64,000 nucleotides of DNA. Source: Helianthus annuus. Taxonomy: Eukaryota > Streptophyta > Magnoliopsida > Asterales > Asteraceae. The position numbers were made by a program, and so were the translations under genes. The first letter of the stretch is position 1; every line of letters starts with the position of its first letter. The notes beneath the pieces were generated by a model, which was not told where the DNA came from, did not search any database, and saw only the letters and a list, made by a program, of their open reading frames with translations. The stretch covers positions 16,728,611 through 16,792,610 of the forward strand of contig NC_035433.2 in assembly GCF_002127325.2 (NCBI RefSeq), in the 5' to 3' direction. Positions 36,260 through 46,077 of this stretch are shown one piece after another.

Positions 36260-36349
36260 AGTGTCTGTAACAAAACAATCACAACATATGCACATATATC
36301 AACAATCATCAATAAGCATGTAATTAATAACAATGTATTCACGTATCCA

Positions 36350-36570
36350 TCCTAGTCTTCCCAGACTATCCCACCCAGTCTCCCAGACTGAACTACCCAG
36401 TCTCCCAGACTAAACTACCCAGTCTCCCAGACTAAACCGCCTAGTCTCTCAGACTAAACCTCTCAGTTTCTCAAACTGAACTACCCAATCTCTCAGACTG
36501 AACCACCCAGTCTCTCAGACTGAACCACCCAGTCTCTCAGACTAAACCACCTAGTCTCTCAGACTGAACC
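36350..36570. repeat. 23-bp hairpin-forming tandem repeat, about 9.6 units
   Basis: Each 23-bp unit contains CAGTCTCYCAGACTG or a close variant, an inverted repeat of AGTCT/AGACT around a 3-base loop. It lies in the leader of element C, between primer site and ORF1. Confidence 0.9.
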
Positions 36571-36737
36571 ATTAACATAATCCTTGAAATGTGTTTCGTG
36601 CCTTTTGTTTGTAAAATGTTTGTTTTCCTGGATCTGGGCATTTCGTGTATGTAATGAAAATATGTTGTGAAAACATTTTCGTGAGAGCCCTAATGATTGT
36701 AGTCTAGACTCGATAAGGAATTCTAGTTTGCTACAAT

Positions 36738-36753
36738 CGAAGCTCTGATACCA
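36738..36753 (-). other. Primer-binding site of element C
   Basis: TGGTATCAGAGCTTCG on the minus strand, three bases inside the 5' LTR; complementary to initiator-Met tRNA. Confidence 0.88.
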
Positions 36754-36756
36754 AGC

Positions 36757-39700
36757 TGTCACACCCTGACCTTTGCGGAAGCGTGATTATGGTGTGACTT
36801 TCTTAATACCATTGCATTCAATCATAACAACAACTATATGATAAAACCATAGATTCGTCATCCATTAAGTAAGTTTGAAAACATCATAACATAATTGTTT
36901 AAACATAGACTTCAAATTCAAGTTTTACAACCATACGAATTGTTTATGAGTTCACTAAGGACTCATCAAAAGATATTAAATAAAACCAAGGTTTGGAAGA
37001 CGTGTCTCGTCCAGGATTAAGACACCCAACCCAAACCTCAAAACCATGGATGACATCTTTATTCCTAACGTAGCATGAAACTTCCAACGCCCGCCAGATC
37101 CACTTACTAATTCCCTGAAATACATGTATTTTGAAAACATCAACAAAAGTTGAGCGAGTTCGTGTGTTTGTTTGTGTGTATGTATAAACCTTTGAAACCA
37201 TCGTAAGTATGTAAGTTTGTAAATCCCGGTATGAAAGCAACAAGGAAAATAAAGAGATCACCAATGGTTTGTAAGGCCATTGATATGTGTGACGTGATGC
37301 AGGAAAGCTCAAACCTAGCAAATTTGCATTGGGCTTCCGGCTGTAAGACATAGTCTACCCATGGGCCAAACCCTGGTCCAACATGGGCGGGGATCGCTAC
37401 ACCCAAATAGATCTATCACTCATGTCCCTCGGTCCTACAACGAGGATTGATGGCCTTAAGTGTCATACCCACCACTCACATGATCTAAGTGTACCCTTCC
37501 TTAGCTAACCATACCAAATAATAACTTTTGTAAACAGTTGTAACATGTACTTCACCCCCGAAGTTATAAAACTGAAAACAGTTAAAAAGAAAGGGGGAAC
37601 ACGAAACTCACAGTCTTGCGTCTTCAACAATCGTAACTCGTAGATGTCGTGTCATGATGTATAGTAGACTAGGATATGGGGTGTTATTGGTCTTTGGTTT
37701 TTTGTTTTACATATATGGGGCATGTCCTGTATATGAACTAGTGTGGAACATATCCTCACTACTTGTACTTAATTGCGGTTGCATTTTAATAGAATCACCG
37801 GGGTAACCCTTTACCCAAAAAAACAATCGTAACTCGAACTTCTTCGGTGAACATGACTACCTACAACGTACTAATGTCTATTAGACGAACGGGCTGTGCC
37901 TTGACTTAGTATTAATGTCCTTGAGTTATGTTTCTTTGATATTATTCCAAGTTATATAATTATTGTCAAAATAATTAATATTTCAACTTAAATTATATTT
38001 ATTAAATTTTGGAATAATTGTTAACCAATATATATTATCTTAATACTTCCCAAGTATTCACTCTTGTATTTCCTTCCAAAGGATGGGGGTATCTTATGCA
38101 TATGTATTCGTATTCTCATATTTGTATATTTTTGCCATGTATTGGTGTCGTATTCCGGTGTGTATTTATATGTGTGAGAATACGTATTTTTATTGTATTT
38201 ATTAAGTATCCTCATACTTAATCCCACATTAATTATTCCGGAATATTATCTTTAATAAGTATCCAATATATACTTCCAAAGTATATATATATTTTAAGGA
38301 ATATTACTAAGAAAATTATTTATAATTTTTCTTTTGGTAAAAATATTTGTAGTTGCAAAATAATATATTTTCAAGTCTAACTTAGAAAATATTTATGAAC
38401 TTATTTTTATCCAAAAATAATGTATTTCAAGTTTACTCAAGAAAATATATATTTTCCTAAAAATAATATATTTTCTAATAATTCCAAAGAAAATATATAT
38501 TTTTATACTTGTCAAAAATGCTATATTTTTCCCTTGTCAAAATATGATATACTCTTGAAGTAATTGTGAAAATCATATTTTCATTCCTTTGTATCCAAAA
38601 TATTATTTACCAAAACTTTGTGAACATATTTTCTGGAATATTTTGTAAGTTACATTTCTTGTTCGGTTTCGCCAATATTTTGTTTGTAAGTTGTATGCTT
38701 ATTCCTTATGATTTTGGTAATATTTTGAATTATAATTATTGGTGTTTTTGTGAGTTATATTATTTTAAGTCCTAAAATAACATAACTATTACACAAAGTA
38801 TACAAATAATCACACACATGTGTCTTTTAAATATATATGTTCTAAATACATGTTTAGTTACTTTTTATTTATAAAAACCAACCTCCAATATTTGTATTTT
38901 TGTAACCAAAATTTATGGCAAAGTTTATGTAACAATTTATGGTTTAAAATACACTTTGTAAATATTTGTTTGAAAATATTTTTCTAAGTGTTTATATTTT
39001 TAGAAAATTTTGCAATAGTTTCCCCTAAAAATGGAGGTTTCCATGCTTTCAAGCATATCATTTTCATTTGTAAAATCATCACAATCAACTCTAAACAACT
39101 TACACTTACCAATTTTGCCAAGTTCATGCTTAATCTACCACTTCATGAACTTGAAAATTTATGAAAATTTGTAGTAACTTGGTAGTGTGTTAAGTAAGTT
39201 TAGTTATCCTTTAAAGTGTCGTTGTTTGTTTAAAAACTTCATTCTCGATGGATTTAGGTGTTCACAACTTGTAATCATGTTTTACAAAAATGTTTCTTTA
39301 TGAAATTTTCTTGTTATACAAGTGTTTCTACACTTGTTTAACCACCAAAAATAGGGTTTGTTTATGTAAGAACCAAGATTTAACAAAACTTATATTTTAA
39401 CTTGGTTTCTTTAGAAATCCTTCATAAATATTTAGATCCATATGATCAACAACTTACTTTAATCATGGTTTTTCAAGAAAACATTATTTCCCTTCAAGTT
39501 CATGCTTCTAGTGTGGATGATCCATCATCCTACAACAAGTTCTATTCTCTCATCTTGCTAGATTATGTTTTCAATCATGATCTAGCAAGATCATATGATG
39601 ATCAACATCATTTCTACAAACAATCAATAATCAACAAGCATAATAACTCATATTCATCAAGATTACTTCACATTTTAAACTTATGTTCATATTTACTTCT

Positions 39701-40917
39701 CATGATCTTTAGTGTTCTTCAAGATTAGTTACTTGTAACATCTTTTAACCTACTAAAATAGAAGTAAAATGGAGTGTACAAGGATCTTACCACTAGCTCA
39801 AGGCTAGGGATGATTCAAGTGAAGAAATGAAGAGGATAAAAGCTAACAAGAGAGGTCCTTCAAGATCCAAAGCCACCAAGCTTCCTTGTATGAACTCTAA
39901 CACCCCTGTATGTGCTTAGAATGGATGAAGAAGGTTGAATGATGGTGGTGGTGTAAGTGTGGGTGTTCGACCGAGAATAAGCAAAAGGAAAGAAGAAGAT
40001 GAGTGTGTGTTAGTGTGTGTGAGAATATGAGCTCTTGTTCCTTCATACCATACTTATAACCATTTTAATCCTCCAACTCTTGTGTAATATGCTCAAAATT
40101 AAGAGACAAGATCTAATAAACAATTGAAATAAAATAAAAGTGTGCGGGGTCATGTATGGGCCGTCCACTAGGTGGGGGGGGGTCTAGCGTAGGTGCTAAC
40201 CATTTAGTTACTTAATAGTTCAATTCCAAGTATCGGTTACGTGTTTTAGTTATTAGATATTTTTAGGAGGTGTTATGATGTTCGGGGACCATAACTAGCT
40301 TGGAAACATTAAAACAGTGCTTCTAGTGTAAATTTGGTGTTTCGGGTAGTGTCCGGTTGGATACTGGTTTGTTAAAGTGCTACACTTGCAGTTTAGTGTG
40401 CTTTATGTACCCTTTTGTGATACTTTTGATTCCCGACACTTAGGAAAGCATTCAGGACCATTTAACCATGTTTCTGCATAATATTAATGTGTTTAAATGC
40501 TGATTTATGCTGAATTTTGCTGAATTCAGCACTTTGGGTGAGTTTTAGGCACTTTCCGACACTTAAACTATCACTTAGAAATGCAGTTTTGTGATCCTTA
40601 CTTTCCTACACTCTATACTAGTGTAGTACTTAGTTTCTAGCCCACATTGGGCCTCAAAACACCGTCTGTCTATATGCTGAGTTCCATCAGCATTTTCCTG
40701 ATTTATCAGATAACGGTGCTAACTGTACTCAATGCATCATTTAAGGCAATATAGCTTTCATGCAATATTGATATGACATTAAACAATGTATGATGCACAT
40801 GTATGTATATGGCAGTAATCAGAATGCAATTAATTGTAATTTAGCATCGTCATTAAGCACTAATCAGGATTAACTAATTGTACGGATACCTGGATTTTTT
40901 TTTTGACAGTTGTCACA
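36757..40917 (-). repeat. 5' LTR of element C
   Basis: 4161 bp including a LINE insertion. On the minus strand it starts TGTGACAACTGTC (40917) and ends GGGTGTGACA (36757). The 1.1 kb nearest 40917 matches the truncated left LTR (15047-16140). The middle (38000-39400) is very AT-rich, without supported genes. Confidence 0.85.
37641..37821 (+). mobile_element. 5'-truncated LINE fragment
   Basis: 181 bp flanked by a perfect 15-bp direct repeat, AACAATCGTAACTCG (37626-37640 and 37822-37836). It ends in a short A-run after TAACCCTTTACCC, as plant L1-type LINE 3' ends do. Long target duplication, A-rich tail and missing 5' part are the signature of target-primed reverse transcription. Confidence 0.8.
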
Positions 40918-41090
40918 TCCGGTCTAACACACATGTTAGAGAATTTAACGTTTACAAAAAACGTATGGGTTACACTAATAAACCCGATCTAACACAAAAG
41001 TTAGAAAAATTAACGATTCCCAAAATCGTTTCAAAACCAAACGTTGGAACCAAAACTATTCGTTTTGTACCACGGTATAGGATTTAAGAT
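40918..41090. other. Short segment between element C and LTR A
   Basis: Contains GTTAGA repeats. It may be leader sequence of element A, or a continuation of its LTR, since the boundary pentamer TCCGG follows C's end directly. A short frame here has no recognised domain. Confidence 0.3.
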
Positions 41091-42171
41091 TGTATCTCAA
41101 TCTCAAAAAATCCAAACACAACAAGTTGTACTACATACATATTTTCCAAAATAAATATTTATAAGATCATAACCTCTAAAAGTATTTTTTTTCTATTATA
41201 AATCCTTTCGTAAACCCAAAATCCTTATAAATAAGGTTTTTAAGATTGTACCAACAATCTCATGAAATCTGTTTTAAGTTTGCAGGAAATGGGTCACATT
41301 TTTATTAATAAAACTAATAAAAAATGAAGATACTCTCTTTAAACATTTGGGAGATTGTAGCACATGAATCGTGTACAAATTCAAACGAAAATAAATATGA
41401 ACTACAACATATTTAATAAAACAATCGATTCAAACCAATATCTTCAAAAGATAAAGTCTTCAACTTGATCTTTAACCACGTCTATTTGTATGGTTCGTTG
41501 TGTTTTCAGTCCGTTGTGTAGGATTCAACAAGGTCTTGAACCACGTCTTCATATACAATAATTTCCTACAAAAAGAACAAACCAATGTTGACGATTATGG
41601 CTGAGGCACGTGTTCAGCACGCTTCCCTTAAAACAGATTTCACGCCTCTACTAAAGACAACGCGTCTGTCTCCCAGGGTACAACAGCCGAAGCAGTTTGT
41701 ACTACCGGAAATGGCCACGTGCCCGAGGTTACACCGAATAGAAATATAGTGTTTGAACTTGTGGAAAAATAATGATACGAAGGTGATGGAATCGAGTAGA
41801 GAAAACTCATCTCTCTATAATTCCCAACATATGGATGTTCAAGTCTTCACCACTTCTCCAAGAATTCTTCATACATATTATCTTTCTCTTTAGTTTTCTC
41901 ATCATTCCAATGAGTCACATAGCCTACCATTTTTTTACAAGAGTTGTGGGTAGTGAAGAGTTTCTCTTAATTGGTGATTTTATTAGAGACATAAAACTCT
42001 AATAAAAGTTTCACTTAATTAATGATTTAATTAGAGACATAAAACTCTAATTAAAGCTAATCAAGTGACATAAAACTCTACTCAAGAGTTTCAGATATGG
42101 AGTTTAATTAGTAATTATAATTTCACTCAATTATAAATTAACTAAATATCCATTCACTAATTTTCCCAACA
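41091..42171 (-). mobile_element. Copia-type LTR A, right copy
   Basis: Near-identical to 2307-3391 in the same orientation, ending CCCAACA (TGTTGGG on the minus strand). Either the 5' LTR of the element whose 3' LTR is at 2307, or an independent solo LTR: flanks (AAGAT and ATAAC) do not match, and no tRNA primer site is next to it. Confidence 0.65.
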
Positions 42172-42692
42172 ATAACTATATGTGTTGACAAAAGATTTGT
42201 ACTTTGTTAATATTCTTGATGTCATCTTAAATTAAATAAAACGGTCTTATCATTGCTATGATAAGATTACGCTAGCGGGAATCTTTGGTTTGACATTTAT
42301 AGTTGCATGCTAGTATCATACGTTAGTTCTAGATAACCACTATGCCATGTGGCCTCGTTTAAACTTTTATACATATGCTAGTACACAAACTTGTATGCTC
42401 GCCAATACTTTATGTGTTGACCTGTACTTTAATACATATTGCAGGAAATTAATGATGATGATGACGAATGGAACTTAGTAGGACGAACTAGAAACTCATC
42501 TTAATTTATTGTTGTATTTATTCTTTTGTTAAATTGTTGTAATTTGCTTTCAAACATTGTCCCTTGAATTTAGTAATGAAATGAAATTATGATCTTATTA
42601 ATTATTGTCACAAGTAGCGTTATAAAGTCTCTTGCAATCTATTTCGTCTCCCCCCTCCCCCCGATGTTTACGCCATCGGTTGGGGTGTGACA
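42172..42692 (+). mobile_element. 3' part of a plus-strand gypsy-type LTR
   Basis: Ends CGGTTGGGGTGTGACA at 42692, the usual LTR terminus of this group, then TCCGG and coding-like host sequence. The left part is cut by LTR A. An AATTAATGATGATGATGACG stretch near 42450 resembles the GATGATGAT region of related LTRs. Confidence 0.55.
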
Positions 42693-42697
42693 TCCGG

Positions 42698-43096
42698 GCA
42701 TTGGATGTTTTGAGGAAATCTAGCAAGTGGGCACCAGTTCCAAAAGAGGTTGAAACCGCTAAACGGTCTAAATCTTCGGAGTCTGGAAGTTACAACGTGG
42801 GCAAATAAATATCAAGGACGAGCTGAAATTTGACAATGATATAAATAAAATTCCAAAGGAGCAACGTCCCGTTGGGAGTGACAAAGCCAAAAAAGCGGCG
42901 GTTGCAAAAAAACAAGTCCCGTCAGGGAGTTGTTCAAAAATGGAAGATTTAATGGCCCAATTTAAAGCATTCACCGAGGTCGAAGCTGAAAAGGTAAGAA
43001 TGAAGAAACATAAAGTCAACGAACGACTTAGGTTGTAACATGAGGCAACACAAATAGATGAATGGAAGATAATGACAACTGACATTAACGCGTAAG
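42698..43096 (+). pseudogene. NAM-associated C-terminal domain gene, remnant
   Basis: Two plus-strand frames give family-like sequence: ALDVLRKSSKWAPVPKE, then after a frameshift near 42800 KIPKEQRPVGSDKAKKA and MEDLMAQFKAF, up to a TAA and further matching codons ending about 43096. This is the pattern of the plant genes often labelled glutathione S-transferase T3-like, which carry a no-apical-meristem-associated C-terminal domain and are commonly tied to PIF/Harbinger transposons. The N-terminal part is missing: an LTR ends immediately upstream. Broken by a frameshift and stop. Confidence 0.7.
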
Positions 43097-43384
43097 ATCG
43101 CCAAAAAATGGAGTTCCTAGTTTTTTTTTTTTTAAATTTAGTAATTTTTTTACTATGAATTTTTAATTTTTAGCCATCTTGTATTTTTTTAAGTAAAGGT
43201 TTTTTTTTTTGTTTAGGTTTTTTTAATGTAATGTAAACCATATTATTTATTAATTCTAGTATTTAACTTAATTTTACTTTTATATATGTTTAATATTATT
43301 TGTCAAAAAAAAAGGAAATTCATTACGCACACCCCAGGCCTGGCTCATCACTTGGGTGAGGTGATGACCTCTTGGTACGTGGCC

Positions 43385-43542
43385 CAGGGGCGGACCTACA
43401 TAGTGGTCAGGGTGGGCGGGCGCACCCCTTGAAAAAAAATTTTAGTGTATATTTTAGGCAAAAAAACCCAACCGCGCCCCTTGAAAATATGGTTGAACAC
43501 CTCATCCGCACCCCCAGCAAATAATTTCTAGGTCCGCCACTG
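43385..43542. mobile_element. hAT-like MITE present only in copy 1
   Basis: 158 bp with inverted ends CAGGGGCGGACCTA / TAGGTCCGCCACTG and an 8-bp target duplication ACGTGGCC (43377-43384 and 43543-43550). Copy 2 shows the perfect unoccupied site with a single ACGTGGCC. It lies about 230 bp upstream of the GDSL start codon. Confidence 0.92.
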
Positions 43543-43723
43543 ACGTGGCCCCTTACGTGGTGGTTCATCACCAAGTGATGGTCAACCTTTACACCCACCG
43601 GCCTTAATTAAAGAATTCGATTATTTTAGAAAACTTGTTAATTTGTTTAAACTCCCAACACGTGTCTATTTGTGACTTGGGTACGTTAGCTTAACCAATT
43701 CTATATGTGTGATAAGTTTCCCT

Positions 43724-43731
43724 TATAAATA
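43724..43731 (+). promoter_or_regulatory. TATA box of GDSL gene 1
   Basis: TATAAATA, 42 bp before the start codon at 43773, at the usual distance for a short 5' UTR. Identical in copy 2. Confidence 0.6.
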
Positions 43732-43772
43732 GATACATAGATATTGATTCAGGAAACCAACTCAAGTTATCA

Positions 43773-46077
43773 ATGGCCATTTCCATTTGCTTTGCAATAT
43801 TGTTACTTATGTCTAGGATCTCGTATGCTTATGAGTGCAATTATACTTCCATCATCAGCTTTGGCAACTCACTAGCAGACACAGGCAACATTAAAAATCT
43901 AGTCGCTATTCATCACAGCGAGCCACCGCATTTTTTATTCCCACCTTATGGAGAAACTTTCTTTCATAAACCCACTGGTCGCTGCTCCAATGGCCGCCTC
44001 ATTATTGACTTCATAGGTACCAACCATTCCATACAACATTTACCTAAATTTGTAACTAGCTAGCCAGATGTTTGATATGATCAAGCTGGATTTGCTTTGG
44101 GTAATATCTTGTCTTGCTAAAACATAATATAATATTACCTTGATTATAACAATACCAACCTAATTACCTATTTTTAATATTTCTTATTACATGTTTAAAT
44201 CATTATTTGGCGTTGCTTTGAGCTTCATTTTTATATGAACCCGTAGCATGTTATGTTATTTAACTTCATCGCTTAGTTAATTCAAAATTTCAGTGAACTC
44301 AACAAGGTATAAACGGTTTGAACAGTTTGAATGGTAAATAAGGGAAACATGTTAGAAATTGTGAATATAAAAAAAAAACACTCATTTTTTGCCATTTAAA
44401 CTATGGATATTATAGAGAATTTTGTTAGAAATTGTTAATATAATAACAATGGAGCAAAAATATAATTTAATGATAAAGATAATAACTTAAAAAAAAGATG
44501 TTAGAGCATTCACAATCAGTTTCCTAAATTCTGTGAGAGAGTTTTTTATATTATGAAAATTGATTGTAGGTGGTTGGAAGTGGTTGTGAGTAGAGGGGAG
44601 AGAAACCGTTACTCTTTATCTGTAAATTTGGGAGGACACTGTTCACCATTTATAATTTTTTAATATATTTTGAAAGTGGTTGTGAGTAGAGAAGAGAGAA
44701 AAGGTAATGATAAAAATATAAAAAAAAATATTATTTAATTGAAATGAGAAAGAAAATATAGTTGTTTTTAGTGAAATGCTCTTAGATATGGATGATAACA
44801 ATACTAGTATAAATATACAAACTTGATCAAATTATACAAGTAACAACTAGAAAGTTTTTATAAGGCAGGTTTTACGTAATTAATATTTGGTTATTATCTA
44901 CTCCTAGTAATTGAAATAATTTCTTTCTTTGGGTGTGAAGCTGAAGGTCTTGGATTGCCATTGATACCACCGTATGTGGGTGACAAGAGCAATCTTAGAA
45001 AGAAAGAAGTACGACAAGGAGTGAACTACGCGGTGGCGGGTGCAACCGCCTTGAGTTCATCTTTTCATGAAGCAAGAGGAGTTTCAAATCCAACTACCAA
45101 TGCAAGCTTACAAGTTCAACTCAAATGGTTTAAACAATCCATATGTCCCACTTCTTCAGGTACTTTAATAGCCCATAATGATTGTTCTTTACCTGATTCA
45201 ATCTATACTAATTTTTCTCCGGTAGATTGCCAACACTTGCTTCAACATTCACTAATTCTTATGGGTGAGATTGGTGGCAATGACTACAATCATGAACTAA
45301 GAGCGGGTAAACCCATCAATGAAGTCAAGTCGTTTGTTCCTCTTGTTATCAAAACTATCATTGCAGCAGTTAACGTAAGATACAGCATAATCAAAGCAAT
45401 TATATATATTTGCAATACTATCTAGTAATGGTTTGTGGGATCGATAACAAGATATCATCAACTTTATGAAAAATTCGTGCAGGAAGTAATTAAACTTGGT
45501 GCTAAAACCATCATTGTTCCTGGAAACTTTCCCATCGGATGCTCATCAAGCTATTTGGCGATGTACAATAACTCTGATACCAAGATGTATGATAACAAAA
45601 CTGGTTGCATCATTTGGTTAAACAAATTTGCAGAGTACCATAATCAACTACTCCAAAGGGAATTAGAGAAAATCCGAAAGTTTAATTACCACCATGTCAA
45701 TATCATTTATGCTGATTACTACAATGCTGCCATGCAGCTTTATCGATCCCCAAAAGAATTTGGTAACTTTTCGTTAAATAACTTTCCATGATATTTTTTG
45801 TTAAGTATGAATATATGTGTAGAATCATGGTGTGTAAATATTAATTACAGGGTTTTTGAACGGAGCTTTGAAGGCATGTTGTGGTGCAGGAGGACCATAT
45901 AACTTCAACGAGACAGTTGAATGTGGTGCTGCATCATCCACTACATGTGCTGATCCAGATACATACGTTAGCTGGGATGGAGTACATTTGACAGAGGCTG
46001 CATATAGATTGATTTATAGGAGTTTATTTAAAGGTTCATACACCATGCCCCGATTCAACTCCTTGTGTAGAAGCTAA
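43773..46077 (+). CDS. GDSL esterase/lipase, copy 1
   Basis: Five exons: 43773-44016, 44941-45159, 45226-45374, 45483-45762, 45851-46077. All introns are GT-AG and frames agree, giving 372 aa, normal for plant GDSL lipases. An N-terminal signal peptide (about residues 1-19) implies secretion. SGNH-type motifs: nucleophile Ser33 in FGNSLADTG (the usual GDS is GNS), Gly115 in NYAVAGATAL, Asn173 in GGNDYN, and Asp340/His343 in DGVHLTEAAYR. NYAVAGATAL and the C-terminus place it near the acetylajmalan/sinapine esterase-like clade, so small-molecule ester hydrolysis or acyl transfer is likelier than triglyceride lipolysis (inference). Intron 2 is only 66 bp, a multiple of three and stop-free, so retention would add 22 residues. 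AATAAA lies at 46131. No disabling lesion seen. Confidence 0.9.

Larger units (their letters stand above)
15047..40917 (-). mobile_element. Element C: chromodomain Ty3/gypsy retrotransposon, nested and decayed
   Basis: Order on the minus strand: 5' LTR (40917-36757), primer site (36753-36738), hairpin repeat leader, acidic ORF1, gag, protease, RT/RNase H, integrase with C-terminal chromodomain-like segment, polypurine tract (AGGGGGAGAA at 16150-16141), and a truncated 3' LTR (16140-15047). Solo LTR D and element E interrupt the integrase. Removing them leaves about 12 kb. The order and the chromodomain-like tail place it among chromoviruses, most like the Tekay/Del type. It is inactive: many stops, one frameshift and three catalytic substitutions. 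Confidence 0.88.

Noticed and set aside
36350..36570. Regular repeats resembling a CRISPR array
   Set aside because: Units are 23 bp with no unique spacers, inside a plant retrotransposon leader.
2307..42171. A single intact copia element of about 40 kb
   Set aside because: Flanks AAGC/ATAAC give no target duplication and no primer site adjoins the right LTR, so a shared origin of the two LTRs is plausible but unproven.
43773..44063. GDSL exon 1 as a stand-alone 96-residue protein
   Set aside because: The frame runs through a GT donor at 44017 into intron; splicing to 44941 restores the family sequence.
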